A DNA stretch of 64,000 nucleotides, taken from Nocardioides faecalis. Its GTDB lineage: Bacteria; Actinomycetota; Actinomycetes; Propionibacteriales; Nocardioidaceae. The stretch lies in contig NZ_CP074406.1 in NCBI RefSeq assembly GCF_018388425.1, forward strand, positions 2,976,001-3,040,000, in the 5' to 3' direction. This document shows positions 1 through 7,634 of the stretch, piece by piece; positions within the stretch are counted from its first letter, which is position 1, and every line of letters starts with the position of its first letter. The translations under genes were made by a program, and so were the position numbers. The notes below the pieces were generated by a model. It ran no database searches, had not been told where the DNA came from, and saw nothing but the letters and a program-made list of their open reading frames with translations.

Positions 1-369
1 GCGCTGGCCTCCGCGCTGTTCGGCCTGAGCCGGGCCAGCAAGGAGAGCCTCGACCTGGTCCGGGTGTACGGCGGCTCCAACGCCACCGCGCTGCGCAAGG
101 TCTCCATCCCCGGCGCGCTGCCGTCGCTGTTCGCGGCCGCGCGGGTCTCCGTGCCCGGCGCCGTCACCGGCGCGCTGCTCGCGGAGTGGCTCTCCACCGG
201 CCAGGGCATCGGCGGGTCGATCCAGAAGTTCAGCGCCGCCGCGAAGTTCAACGACCTGTGGGCCTCGGTGGCGATCATCACCGCGATCACCCTGGTGCTC
301 TACAACCTCGTGCAGGTGCTGGAGAACGCCGTGCTGGCCCGGATGGGGATGAGCCAGCAGCAGCGCTGA
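1..369 (+). CDS. ABC transporter permease, C-terminal part
   Basis: The gene enters from the left edge, so only the last 122 residues are visible. They show the end of a binding-protein-dependent permease: the EAA-type loop (YGGSNATALRKVSIPGALPS), then a hydrophobic helix containing the EWLSTGQGIGGSI stretch typical of SsuC/TauC/ThiX-like permeases, and a last membrane helix near the C-terminus. It would form the membrane channel of an importer for a sulfonate, nitrate or thiamine-precursor type substrate. The partner ATPase and binding protein lie outside the window, so the substrate cannot be named. No terminator is obvious before the convergent thioesterase gene. Confidence 0.85.
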   Translation, partial: ALASALFGLSRASKESLDLVRVYGGSNATALRKVSIPGALPSLFAAARVSVPGAVTGALLAEWLSTGQGIGGSIQKFSAAAKFNDLWASVAIITAITLVLYNLVQVLENAVLARMGMSQQQR

Positions 370-430
370 GTCGCTGAGACCGGTGTCCCGGGGACCGGTC
401 TCAGCGGGGCGCCGCGGGTCAGCGGCGCGT

Positions 431-1258
431 TCAGCGCGGGAGCCGCGCCAGCTGCCGGGACTGTGCCACGAGCCGGTCGGCGGAGTCCCAGATCTCGCAG
501 TCCTCCTCGAACAGGTGGCCGGCGGCGTTGCGCGTGGTGTGCCGCACCCGGAGCCAGCCGGGCGCGGGCTTGGCGCGCACGTGCGCGGTGAGCTCCATGG
601 TCGGCGCCCAGCCCGGACGGCCGAGGTCGAAGGTGACCGGCGGCAGGGCGTCGAGGACCAGCAGCAGCGAGACCGGGTCCGGCTCGCGATCGTCGGCGAA
701 GCGGAACCACGCCGCCATCTCGCCGCGTCCCGACGGCTGCCCGGCGAACCAGCCGGCGCACGCGGGGTCGAAGCGCATGTCGAAGCGCTCCATCACGGTG
801 ACGAGCGAGCGCAGCTCCGCCGGCGCCTGCGTGTTGGGCACGCACTCCTCGAGCGGTGCGAGCGACGGCGGCAGCGCCGTGGTGTGCACGTCGCCGGACT
901 CGGTGTCGAGGTCGCCGTAGGTGGCCAGCACCGTGAGCCGGACGTCGTCACCCTGGCGCAGGTCGGCGGCCACCGTCGCGGTGCGGCCCATGCGGCGCGG
1001 CGTGACGTCGACCGTCGCCGGACCGGGGGCGGCCGGGGAGAGGAAGTAGGCGCTCAGCACGAGCGGATCGGGCTGGGCAGGCAGGGCGGCGCGGATGGCG
1101 TTGCCCACCACCGCCAGCTGGTAGCCGCCGTTGAGGCCCGGACCGACGCCCCACTTCTCTGACAGCTCCGCGGTGAGGCTGCCGTCCTCCGCAGGGGCCA
1201 CGGCGGTGTCGCGGTCGAACTCGGAACGGGCCCCGGGCGTGGTTGCTGCGGATGTCAC
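431..1258 (-). CDS. acyl-CoA thioesterase-like (TesB-type double hotdog) protein
   Basis: This 275-residue protein resembles actinobacterial thioesterase-family proteins with two hotdog folds. The N-terminal half holds GLNGGYQLAVVGNAIRAAL and the LSAYFLSPAAPGPATVDV segment typical of the first hotdog. The C-terminal half holds PTMELTAHVRAKPAPGW and a final EDCEIWDSADRLVAQSRQLA strand pair. The family hydrolyses acyl-CoA esters in the cytoplasm; the substrate here is unknown. I chose the GTG at 1258 (VTSAATT...) because the upstream extension to 1306 is low-complexity and runs toward the LysR gene. It is a single gene with no operon partner on its strand close by. Confidence 0.75.
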   Translation of the reverse strand: MTSAATTPGARSEFDRDTAVAPAEDGSLTAELSEKWGVGPGLNGGYQLAVVGNAIRAALPAQPDPLVLSAYFLSPAAPGPATVDVTPRRMGRTATVAADLRQGDDVRLTVLATYGDLDTESGDVHTTALPPSLAPLEECVPNTQAPAELRSLVTVMERFDMRFDPACAGWFAGQPSGRGEMAAWFRFADDREPDPVSLLLVLDALPPVTFDLGRPGWAPTMELTAHVRAKPAPGWLRVRHTTRNAAGHLFEEDCEIWDSADRLVAQSRQLARLPR

Positions 1259-1328
1259 GGGACGCACGCTACCGACTGGCTGCGACGCCCACAGAGCACG
1301 AGTCACATGGGTTCGCCGTCCGCGTACC

Positions 1329-2285
1329 TCAGCCGGGTGGGCGGCCGGGCTGACGGCCGGGTGGGCGGCCGGGCTGACGGCCGGGAGGGGCGGCCGGGCC
1401 GCCGTGGGCCGGCCGCCGCCGACGCAGCGCTCCCGCGGCGCGTCGTACGTCGTGGGTGAGGGCGCTCAGCGTGGGCGTCTCCAGCCGCCAGCGCTGCCAG
1501 TGCAGCGCCACGTCGACGGGCCGGGCCCCCGGCAGCCGCGCCAGCGCGCCGTCGGCGAGGTCGGCGTCCAGCTGCGGGTGCAGCGCCATCCCCCAGCCGA
1601 GGCCGCAGCGCAGCGCCTCGTGGAAGTCGGCGGTGCTGGGCACGCGGTGCACCACCGGCGGCCGCGGGCTGCCGTGCGCGGCGAGCACCTCGTCCTGCAG
1701 GTGGTCCTTCTCGTTGAACACCACCATCGGCATCGCCGCCCAGTCGACGCCACGTCCTCGCCGGTGCCGCTCCACGAGCTCGGGCGCGGCCGCGGGCGTG
1801 TACCGCAGCGCGCCGAGCGGCTCGACGACGCAGCCCTGCACCGGCCGCGGCTCGTCGGTGACCGCGGCCAGCACCTCGCCGCGCCGCAGCAGCTCGTGGG
1901 AGTAGGCCTGGTCCTCCACGTGCAGCCGCAGCGCGACCCCGCCGCGCCGCGCGACGTCGCGCAGCACCGGGCGGAACCAGCTGGCCAGGGAGTCGGCGTT
2001 GACCGCGACCGCCACCGCGACCACCTCGTCGTTGCCCAGCGCGGACGCCGCCTCCTCGTCGAGCAGTCGCAGCTGGCGGGCGAGCCGGAGCAGCGGCTCA
2101 CCGGCGGCGGTGAGGGTCGCGGGCGTCGTACGACGGAGCAGGACCTGGCCGGCCGCGTGCTCCAGCGTCCGCATCCGCTGGCTGACCGCGCTCGGGGTGA
2201 CGTGCAGCCGCCTGGCGGCGGCCTCGAACGTGCCCTCCTCGACGATCGTCGCCAGCGTCTCGAGCAGGACCGGGTCGTAGCGCAC
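1329..2285 (-). CDS. lysG: LysR-type regulator of lysine/arginine export (LysG/ArgP-like)
   Basis: A LysR-family activator of 318 residues. The N-terminal winged HTH (about residues 4-60: LLETLATIVEEGTFEAAA, HVTPSAVSQRM) is followed by a LysR substrate-binding domain. Family members of the ArgP/LysG group sense cytosolic lysine or arginine and switch on the exporter gene. The divergent lysE only 79 bp away strongly supports this role. Start chosen at GTG 2285; longer in-frame starts would cover the shared promoter. The C-terminal tail (GRQPGRPPG repeated) is encoded by a 24-bp tandem repeat that ends exactly at the stop codon, so the tail is probably a recent expansion and not part of the fold. 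Confidence 0.85.
   Translation of the reverse strand: MRYDPVLLETLATIVEEGTFEAAARRLHVTPSAVSQRMRTLEHAAGQVLLRRTTPATLTAAGEPLLRLARQLRLLDEEAASALGNDEVVAVAVAVNADSLASWFRPVLRDVARRGGVALRLHVEDQAYSHELLRRGEVLAAVTDEPRPVQGCVVEPLGALRYTPAAAPELVERHRRGRGVDWAAMPMVVFNEKDHLQDEVLAAHGSPRPPVVHRVPSTADFHEALRCGLGWGMALHPQLDADLADGALARLPGARPVDVALHWQRWRLETPTLSALTHDVRRAAGALRRRRPAHGGPAAPPGRQPGRPPGRQPGRPPG
1332..1403. repeat. 24-bp tandem repeat encoding the LysG C-terminal tail
   Basis: Two exact 24-bp units (1332-1355 and 1356-1379, GCCGGGTGGGCGGCCGGGCT plus GACG) and a degenerate third (about 1380-1403) lie at the very 3' end of lysG. On the minus strand they encode Pro/Gly/Arg-rich repeats. The array begins one base after the stop codon. 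Confidence 0.8.
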
Positions 2286-2364
2286 GGGCTGAGTTAAGCA
2301 GTTCTCATCATCGGTCAGAAACACTCGCTGGCCTTCATATCGGCGCGGGTCTAGTTTCGATGCC
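2286..2364. promoter_or_regulatory. lysG-lysE divergent promoter region
   Basis: The 79 bp between the GTG starts of lysG and lysE are clearly richer in A/T than their surroundings (GTTAAGCAGTTCTCATCATC and CTAGTTTCGATGCC are examples). By analogy with characterised lysG-lysE pairs, this should hold the LysG binding site and both promoters. I did not find a confident -35/-10 pair, so exact elements are not assigned. Confidence 0.5.
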
Positions 2365-3090
2365 GTGCTGACCTCCCTCACCGCGGGCCTGGCCACCTGC
2401 CTGTCGCTGATCGTGGCCATCGGGGCCCAGAACGCCTACGTGCTGCGCCAGGGCGTACGACGCGCCCACGTGGGCGCCGTGGTCGCGGTCTGCCTGGTCT
2501 CCGACGCCGTGCTGATCCTCGCCGGCGTCGCCGGGATGGGCACGGTCGTGACCCGCACCGACTGGCTGATGGAGACCGTGCGCTGGCTCGGCGTGGCGTT
2601 CCTGGTCGGCTACGCGCTCACCTCGCTCGGCCGCGCCCGGCACCCAGGTGCGCTGGCCGCCGACGACGAGGTCGTTCATCGGGAGGCCGCGCACGCTGCC
2701 GCCACCGCCCCGGCGGGCGCCGGCGTCGCCACGGGGCCGGTCACCACGGGCACGGTCACCACCGAGATCGTGACTGCGACGGAGTCACGGCGCAGCGTGG
2801 TCCTCCGAGCGGTCGCCCTGACGTGGCTGAACCCGCACGTCTACCTGGACACGGTGCTGCTGCTGGGCACGATCGCCGCCACGCACGCCGCCACCGCCGG
2901 AACCGGGGCTGATGGCCGCTGGTGGTTCGGCGCCGGTGCGGTGCTGGCCAGCGCGGTGTGGTTCAGCGGCCTCGGCTTCGGCGCTCGTCTCCTCGCTCCC
3001 CTGCTCGCCCGGCCCCGCGCGTGGCAGGTCCTCGAGGTCCTGGTTGCGGCGACGATGCTGCTCGTCGCGGCGCGGCTGGCGCTGGGCTGA
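2365..3090 (+). CDS. lysE: LysE/ArgO family amino acid exporter
   Basis: This 241-residue membrane protein starts at GTG 2365. The N-terminal half has the family hallmark (LSLIVAIGAQNAYVLRQGV), followed by several hydrophobic helices. A variable, Thr/Val-rich loop lies at about residues 100-145. The second conserved block is TWLNPHVYLDTVLLLGTIA, and the last helices end in LLVAARLALG. LysE/ArgO proteins export lysine and arginine across the cytoplasmic membrane when intracellular pools are high, for example during peptide use. The divergent LysG-like regulator fits this role. Length and motif spacing are normal apart from the extended central loop. Confidence 0.9.
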   Translation: MLTSLTAGLATCLSLIVAIGAQNAYVLRQGVRRAHVGAVVAVCLVSDAVLILAGVAGMGTVVTRTDWLMETVRWLGVAFLVGYALTSLGRARHPGALAADDEVVHREAAHAAATAPAGAGVATGPVTTGTVTTEIVTATESRRSVVLRAVALTWLNPHVYLDTVLLLGTIAATHAATAGTGADGRWWFGAGAVLASAVWFSGLGFGARLLAPLLARPRAWQVLEVLVAATMLLVAARLALG

Positions 3091-3114
3091 GCCGGGACGC
3101 GCGAGAATGCCTGC

Positions 3115-3534
3115 GTGCCTCCCCGGACCCGTGCCGCCACCTACGCCCGTCGTCGGACCCGCCGGATGGCGAAGGTCGAGCACGACCTGACCGGTGCGCA
3201 GTGGGAGGCGCTGCAGCAGGCGTGGGGCGGCTGCGCCTACTGCGGCCACGCTCCCGACGGGGCCGGCCTGCAGAAGGACACGATCCTGCCCATCTCTCGC
3301 GGCGGCCGCTACACGCTGAGCAACGTCGTACCGGCCTGCCGCTCGTGCAACGCCAGCAAGTGCAACACCGAGGTCGTCACCTGGATGCGCCGAAAGAAGC
3401 TGGACGAGCGCGCGTTCCTGGTCCGCCAGGCCACCACCCTGCGCGCCCTCACCTCCCCCGGCCCCGACACCGGCTCCGACACCGGCACCACGACCGGGAC
3501 CACGCCTCCGGACGACACCACAGGGCCCGCCTGA
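3115..3534 (+). CDS. small HNH-fold nuclease-like protein
   Basis: A 139-residue protein with an HNH/McrA-like treble-clef core. Zinc ligands are visible as C40xxC43 and C75xxC78, separated by KDTILPISRGGRYTLSNVVP, with the conserved Asn70 and Asn79. The first catalytic His of canonical HNH (DHxxP) is replaced by Thr56 (DTILP). I recall related small actinobacterial HNH proteins that also lack it, so this may be a family trait and not decay. The C-terminus is a Gly/Thr/Asp-rich tail without predicted fold. Start is GTG 3115, 24 bp after lysE. Function (DNA nicking, repair or non-enzymatic) is not known. Confidence 0.75.
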   Translation: MPPRTRAATYARRRTRRMAKVEHDLTGAQWEALQQAWGGCAYCGHAPDGAGLQKDTILPISRGGRYTLSNVVPACRSCNASKCNTEVVTWMRRKKLDERAFLVRQATTLRALTSPGPDTGSDTGTTTGTTPPDDTTGPA

Positions 3535-3551
3535 CCCGCACGCTGGCGTGC

Positions 3552-4010
3552 TCAGCCCTGCTCGTCGGCGAGCTCGGCCACCAGCCAGCGGTTGCGCTGC
3601 TCGAGCAGGCGCGCGATGTAGCGGGTCAGCACGAGAACGTCGACGGCCCGCCCGAGCGGCCCCAGCGGGGAGGAGAACTCGACGAGGTCGACCACCTCGG
3701 TACCGCCGGGCGCCTCCGTGAACCGGTGCTCGTGCCACCACCGGCCGAAGGGGCCGCGGACCTGCTCGTCGACGAAGCGGTGCGCTGCGTCGTACGCGGT
3801 GATCCGCGACGTCATCGTGAACGGGATGCCGAAGTGCCGCGCTCGCCAGGTGACCTCGTCGCCGAGTCCCATCGCCCCGGACCGCACTCCCCCGACGATC
3901 CGCTCCCCGGAGCCCGCCATCGACGCGGTGTGGGCATCGACCGACAGGCTGAGCTCGAAGCAGCGCTCGGGCGGTGCCGGGATGCGGGTGACGATCTCGA
4001 GGACGGGCAC
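3552..4010 (-). CDS. SRPBCC (START-like) family protein
   Basis: The 152-residue sequence fits the helix-grip START/Bet v1 fold: N-terminal strand LEIVTRIPAPPERCFELSLSV, central GLGDEVTWRARHFGIPFTMT and ITAYDAAHRFVDEQVRGPF with the WWHEHRF strand, and a long C-terminal helix (VDVLVLTRYIARLLEQRNRW). Such proteins bind small hydrophobic ligands in a cavity; many actinobacterial members have no known role. It converges with the HNH gene (17 bp between stop codons). Two other SRPBCC-like sequences occur downstream, one broken (4027) and one intact (6411), though they belong to a different subgroup. Confidence 0.75.
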   Translation of the reverse strand: MPVLEIVTRIPAPPERCFELSLSVDAHTASMAGSGERIVGGVRSGAMGLGDEVTWRARHFGIPFTMTSRITAYDAAHRFVDEQVRGPFGRWWHEHRFTEAPGGTEVVDLVEFSSPLGPLGRAVDVLVLTRYIARLLEQRNRWLVAELADEQG

Positions 4011-4026
4011 GTCGCGATGGTAGGCG

Positions 4027-4269
4027 TCAGCCGTCCACCTGTTCGGCAGTCTCGGCGGCCGCGGCAGCCTCGGCAGCCGGCCGGGGGTACCCGCGCAGCA
4101 CCACCCGCTCGAGAAGCCTCAGCGAGGCCCGCAGCGCCTGGGCGTCGATGACCGGGAAGATCGGCTTCCACCCGATCGCGGCGACGGGAGATCCCGTCCC
4201 GGACTGCAACATGTCGCTGGAGTCGATCGCGACATGCCCGTCGGGGTCGCACAGCAGGAGCAAGCCCTG
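4027..4269 (-). pseudogene. internally deleted SRPBCC-type gene fragment
   Basis: The minus-strand reading frame matches the intact protein at 6411-6929 in two separate blocks: DPDGHVAIDSSDMLQS (cf. DPDGHVAVDASGMLQS) and directly after it WKPIFPVIDAQALRASLRLL (cf. WKPIFPVIDAKALRASLGLL), ending RGYPRP. About 80 codons that lie between these blocks in the intact paralogue are missing, in frame. Upstream of about 4269 the similarity stops. The frame stays open to 4383, but that part is unrelated and runs opposite to the rhodanese-like fragment at 4280. I read this as a decayed paralogue; a shortened functional protein is less likely because the deleted part is most of the fold. Confidence 0.7.
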
Positions 4270-4279
4270 GCCGCACTCC

Positions 4280-4393
4280 CTGCGCTCCGCGGGTGCGGCC
4301 AATCTGCTCGTCGAGAACGGCTTCGAGGCAGTCAACATGAGTCGCGGCCTGATCGACTGGCGCGCGGCGGGCGGCCCGCTCACGACCCGCTGA
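4280..4393 (+). pseudogene. rhodanese-domain C-terminal fragment
   Basis: The plus strand encodes LRSAGAANLLVENGFEAVNM, then SRGLIDWRAAGGPLTTR and a stop. This is the pattern of the last third of a rhodanese domain (RSAxAAxxLxxxGFxxVxxxxGGxxxWxxAGxPL). The catalytic Cys loop and everything before it are missing, and the sequence 5' of it belongs to the opposite-strand SRPBCC fragment. It is therefore a truncated remnant joined to another broken gene, not an active sulfurtransferase. The assignment rests on pattern similarity only. Confidence 0.55.
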
Positions 4394-4510
4394 CCTGGCG
4401 CCGCCGCGGCGCCGGGATGCGGGCGCCGCTCGAGGGTGGGCGCGCTGCGATGAGAGGGAGATGATCGGCAATCGGCCCCGACGAGCGACTTCTGTTCCTA
4501 GGCTGGTCCC

Positions 4511-4945
4511 ATGACCCCTCTCCGCGTCCTGGGCGGCATCGCCGTCCGCTCCCTCCTCCTGCTGGTGCTCGCCGAGGGGATCGCAGAGATCTTCAACGTG
4601 GCGGTGACAGACGACGACGGTCTGGGGACCGGTCTCACCGTGATGTTCGCGCTGGTCTGCGCGGCGGGGGCGTGGGGAATGTGGGACGGGTTCCACCGCA
4701 AGCCGCTGGCGCTGTGCGTGAGCTGGGTCGTCATCGGACTGCTGGTCACGGTGGGGATGACCCTGTACTCCCACCTGCGCGACGACGAGTGGTCCTGGGC
4801 GGTGCTCTCCGAGGACCTGACCAGCGGCCTCGGCTTCTGGTCGGCGCTGATCTTCGTCCCGGCGATCGCTTGCGGGATCCTTCCGGCCTTCATCCGCCGC
4901 AACGAGGCCCAGAGCACGGGCGACCTCGCCGGACGGCACCGCTGA
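4511..4945 (+). CDS. hypothetical membrane protein
   Basis: I do not recognise this 144-residue protein. It has about four hydrophobic segments: residues 10-26 (IAVRSLLLLVLAEGIAEI), 42-58 (LTVMFALVCAAGAWGMW), 66-86 (LALCVSWVVIGLLVTVGMTL) and 106-124 (LGFWSALIFVPAIACGILP). The C-terminal tail is short and hydrophilic. This suggests a small integral membrane protein. ATG 4511 gives the first hydrophobic helix in a normal position. It stands alone, between the gene fragments and a GNAT gene. Confidence 0.6.
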   Translation: MTPLRVLGGIAVRSLLLLVLAEGIAEIFNVAVTDDDGLGTGLTVMFALVCAAGAWGMWDGFHRKPLALCVSWVVIGLLVTVGMTLYSHLRDDEWSWAVLSEDLTSGLGFWSALIFVPAIACGILPAFIRRNEAQSTGDLAGRHR

Positions 4946-4978
4946 CCCGACACCGGCGGCGCCCGTCATGCTAGGCCG

Positions 4979-5413
4979 GTGCAGATCCGCCCCGCCGCGC
5001 CCGACGACGCCCCCGCCATCGCCCCGCTGCTCGCCCAGCTCGGCTACCCGACCGCACCGGACGCGCTCGGGCAGCGGCTGGAGCGGGCCGCCACCTCGGA
5101 CGTGGACGCCACCTGGGTCGCCGTCGCCGAGGGCCCGCCGGCCGTCATCGGCTTCGCCGCCGGCCACCGCTTCTCCCCCGTCGAGCTCGACGCGCCCGTC
5201 AGCGAGCTGACCACCATCGTCGTCGACCAGGGCGTACGACGCAGCGGCGCCGGCCGGGCGCTGGTCACCGCGTACGAGGACTGGTCCCTGGCCGCCGGGT
5301 GCATCCGAATGAGCCTGGGCACCGCGTTCTTCCGGACCGACGCGCACCGCTTCTACGAGGACCTCGGCTACGAGCAGCTGGCCCGCAAGTACGAGAAGAA
5401 CATCCCGCACTGA
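4979..5413 (+). CDS. GNAT family N-acetyltransferase
   Basis: A complete 144-residue GNAT protein starting at GTG 4979. It opens with the usual strand and helix (IRPAAPDDAPAIAPLLAQLG), has the central beta-strand pair LTTIVVDQGVRRSGAGRALV containing the acetyl-CoA pyrophosphate-binding R-x-x-G-x-G/A signature (RRSGAGR), and ends with FFRTDAHRFYEDLGYEQLAR, typical of motif B. It would transfer an acetyl group from acetyl-CoA to an unknown amine. The 33-bp gap after the membrane protein gene leaves co-transcription open. Confidence 0.85.
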   Translation: MQIRPAAPDDAPAIAPLLAQLGYPTAPDALGQRLERAATSDVDATWVAVAEGPPAVIGFAAGHRFSPVELDAPVSELTTIVVDQGVRRSGAGRALVTAYEDWSLAAGCIRMSLGTAFFRTDAHRFYEDLGYEQLARKYEKNIPH

Positions 5414-5509
5414 AGAACCGACGCAGAGAGCCGCGACCGTCCGGATGCTCGGTCGTGCGCTGGCCCCGGCGGCGACCGATTCCTCAGGGACGACAGCCGA
5501 CCGGACGGA

Positions 5510-6337
5510 TCAGTCGGCGAAGTCGTCGGCGAGCCGGGCGAACCACCGCCGCTGGTAGGCCGGCCAGGTGGAGGCCAGGGCCGTCTGCGCCCCGGCCCGG
5601 ACCAGCTCGCGGTCCCAGACCCCGGCGGCGACCAGGCCGGGGATGACGACGTTCCGCAGCGGCTCGCCGTCGTTCTGGCTGTCCGCCTGGGCCGTCGAGG
5701 CGCCCTTGATCCCGGGCGTGGTGAAGATCCTGCGGAAGACCTGCTCCGTCACCACCGGGTGCTCCAGCAACCAGCCCAGCTGTTCTCGCCCACCGTCGGG
5801 CGCCCAGCCGTCGAGGAGCATCAACACCGCTCCGTCGTGGCTCGGCGCCGGCACGAGGCCGGCCTCGACCCACTCGAACATGACCTCGCGCCCCCGGTTG
5901 CGGTCCCAGTGCTTCGGGTTGGTGGCGAAGTCGGCCGCCCACTGCTCGGTGACCACGGCGAGCTCGTCGCCGAAGAGTGCGGGATAGAGCCAGACGGTGA
6001 AGTCGCTGTCCTCCGGAACGGGCCACACCTTCGCCGCCTGCGCGGTCGTCCTGGCGCCCAGCAGGACGGTCGTGGCGGCGTCCCAGTGCTGCGTGCCGAG
6101 TCGTCCCCGCCAGGCGCCGACGAACCGCTCACGTCCTCCCGGGTAGCCCTCGCGCAGGTCCGCCAGCCACGTCGCGACCGTGGACTCCAGGCTCGCGTCC
6201 AGGACCGCCCGGGCCTGCCCGACCAGCGGGCGGCACAGGCGTCGCCGCCGGGCGGCCTCGAGGCCGACGAGCGCCTCGGCCACCGCGCGGAAGCGGCCGG
6301 TCGCGAGCATGCTGCGCAGGTCGTCCGAGCCGGTCAT
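5510..6337 (-). CDS. hypothetical protein, possibly DUF6493-like
   Basis: A 275-residue soluble, mainly helical protein. The opening (LRSMLATGRFRAVAEALVGL, then a run of Arg) recalls actinobacterial proteins with DUF6493-type starts, but I cannot confirm that family. The rest contains Trp-rich helices (VWLYPALFGDELAVVTEQWA, NPKHWDRNRGREVMFEWVEA) and ends WPAYQRRWFARLADDFAD. There is no signal peptide, membrane segment or recognisable catalytic motif. Codon use is like the chromosome. The ATG at 6337 is followed by normal coding sequence. No function is proposed. Confidence 0.55.
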   Translation of the reverse strand: MTGSDDLRSMLATGRFRAVAEALVGLEAARRRRLCRPLVGQARAVLDASLESTVATWLADLREGYPGGRERFVGAWRGRLGTQHWDAATTVLLGARTTAQAAKVWPVPEDSDFTVWLYPALFGDELAVVTEQWAADFATNPKHWDRNRGREVMFEWVEAGLVPAPSHDGAVLMLLDGWAPDGGREQLGWLLEHPVVTEQVFRRIFTTPGIKGASTAQADSQNDGEPLRNVVIPGLVAAGVWDRELVRAGAQTALASTWPAYQRRWFARLADDFAD

Positions 6338-6410
6338 CGCGCCATGCTCGCATCCGGCCGCCCCGTTGGGCGCGCAGGTGGGCGCGCAGGAGCGCCGGCG
6401 AGGGCCTTCC

Positions 6411-6929
6411 TCAACCCACGAGCGGGCGCGGGTAGCCCCGAAGCACGGCCCGCTCGAGCAGGCCGAGGGAGGCGCGCAACGCCTTGGCGTCGATGACCGG
6501 GAAGATCGGCTTCCACTCCTCGCGCGCCCCCGACCAGTCGCAGTACGACGTCACCCGGGTGCCCTCGTCCACCGGCTCCAGGACGTGGCCGAAGACGTGC
6601 CCGATCGGCGGCCGCACCATGCCCTCGATCGTCCACTCCACCCGCGCAGTCCACTGCGGCGAGGCGGGCTCGTCGAACGCGGTGATGATCACCCGGACGT
6701 CGTAGCGGCCCATGGGCAGGTCGCCGAGCGCCTCGCGGTCCATGTGCACGACGAAGTCGTCCCCGACCGCCCGGACCACGGTGCCGTCGGCGGACTGCAG
6801 CATGCCGCTGGCGTCGACGGCGACGTGGCCGTCGGGGTCGCGGAGCACCGCGAGGATCGCGGGCACGCCTGCCGGGACGAACCGGCTGGCCTCGATCCGC
6901 TCGACCACCGGTCCCACCTGCTCGGTCAT
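6411..6929 (-). CDS. SRPBCC family protein
   Basis: This 172-residue protein carries a START-like ligand-binding fold: N-terminal VVERIEASRFVPAGVPAILA, a long beta-sheet region (YDVRVIITAFDEPASPQWTA, ARVEWTIEGMVRPP), EEGTRVTSYCDWS-like strand VDEGTRVTSYCDWSG, and a C-terminal helix ALRASLGLLERAVLRGYPRP. The frame stays open far upstream, but I place the start at ATG 6929 because upstream codons are Ser/Arg-rich shadow of the next gene. It is the intact relative of the deleted copy at 4027-4269. Ligand and role are unknown. Confidence 0.75.
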   Translation of the reverse strand: MTEQVGPVVERIEASRFVPAGVPAILAVLRDPDGHVAVDASGMLQSADGTVVRAVGDDFVVHMDREALGDLPMGRYDVRVIITAFDEPASPQWTARVEWTIEGMVRPPIGHVFGHVLEPVDEGTRVTSYCDWSGAREEWKPIFPVIDAKALRASLGLLERAVLRGYPRPLVG

Positions 6930-6993
6930 GCCGACCTCCTCCGTTGTTGGATCGCCCCACCATGCCGGACCGGAGGCGTCGGGGTCGACCGGG

Positions 6994-7536
6994 CTATGCG
7001 GTCCAGATCCAGGAGAGCAGGCCGGAGAGCGGCTCGGGCACGGCCTCGAAGTCGACATCCTCGGCCATGAGCGCGGCGTAGCGCGCCTTCCGTCCGGCGG
7101 TGGTGCCGAGGAAGCGGTGCAGCTGCGCGGCGACCTCCTCGTCGCGGTGGGCGGGCTGCTGCTGGAACGTGCGGAAGGCGCTGCCGTCCCCGTGCTCCTC
7201 GAGCAGCGCGGTGCTGGCGACGACGCCGAGGGCACGGATCAGCTCGGCCTCCAGGTCGGGACGGCAGGCGAAGAAGCCGTGCCGGGTGAGGTCCTCCCCG
7301 GGCTGCCGGTTGAACGTACCGGCGACGAACCGCTCCTCGCCCTCGTCGTACAGGCCTCCGCCGCGATGACCGGCTGCCGCGGCGTCGGCGATCGCCCGGC
7401 CGAAATTGCCCGCACCGCCGATCGCGGTGACCGTGATGTCCTCGGCGCCGAGGTCGACGCCGAAGCGCGGGGCGAGTGCCAGGAGCGCGGCCCGGTCGGA
7501 GTCGCCCTCGACGAGCAGGGTGATGGGTCGCGGCAC
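6994..7536 (-). CDS. stand-alone TOPRIM-like protein (OLD-family type)
   Basis: A 180-residue protein whose N-terminus is TLLVEGDSDRAALLALAPRF, the E-containing first TOPRIM motif found in OLD nucleases and related proteins. It is followed by a Gly-rich strand (ITVTAIGGAGNFGRAIADAA), a possible acidic motif (GLYDEGEE) and FACRPDLEAELIRALGVVAS, which matches the conserved DLE helix of OLD-type TOPRIM domains. The ATPase domain that normally precedes it is absent, so this is a single-domain member. It may cleave or nick nucleic acid or act on nucleotides; no partner is visible. Start is GTG 7536. Confidence 0.65.
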   Translation of the reverse strand: MPRPITLLVEGDSDRAALLALAPRFGVDLGAEDITVTAIGGAGNFGRAIADAAAAGHRGGGLYDEGEERFVAGTFNRQPGEDLTRHGFFACRPDLEAELIRALGVVASTALLEEHGDGSAFRTFQQQPAHRDEEVAAQLHRFLGTTAGRKARYAALMAEDVDFEAVPEPLSGLLSWIWTA

Positions 7537-7634
7537 AGACGCATCCTAGGTACTCGGAGGGCTGCCGTTTCCGCCGGGACGCCGCCGTTGCCGTGCCTCG
7601 CCGGCCTGCGCGAAGGAGTCGCCCCGCAGGCTGC

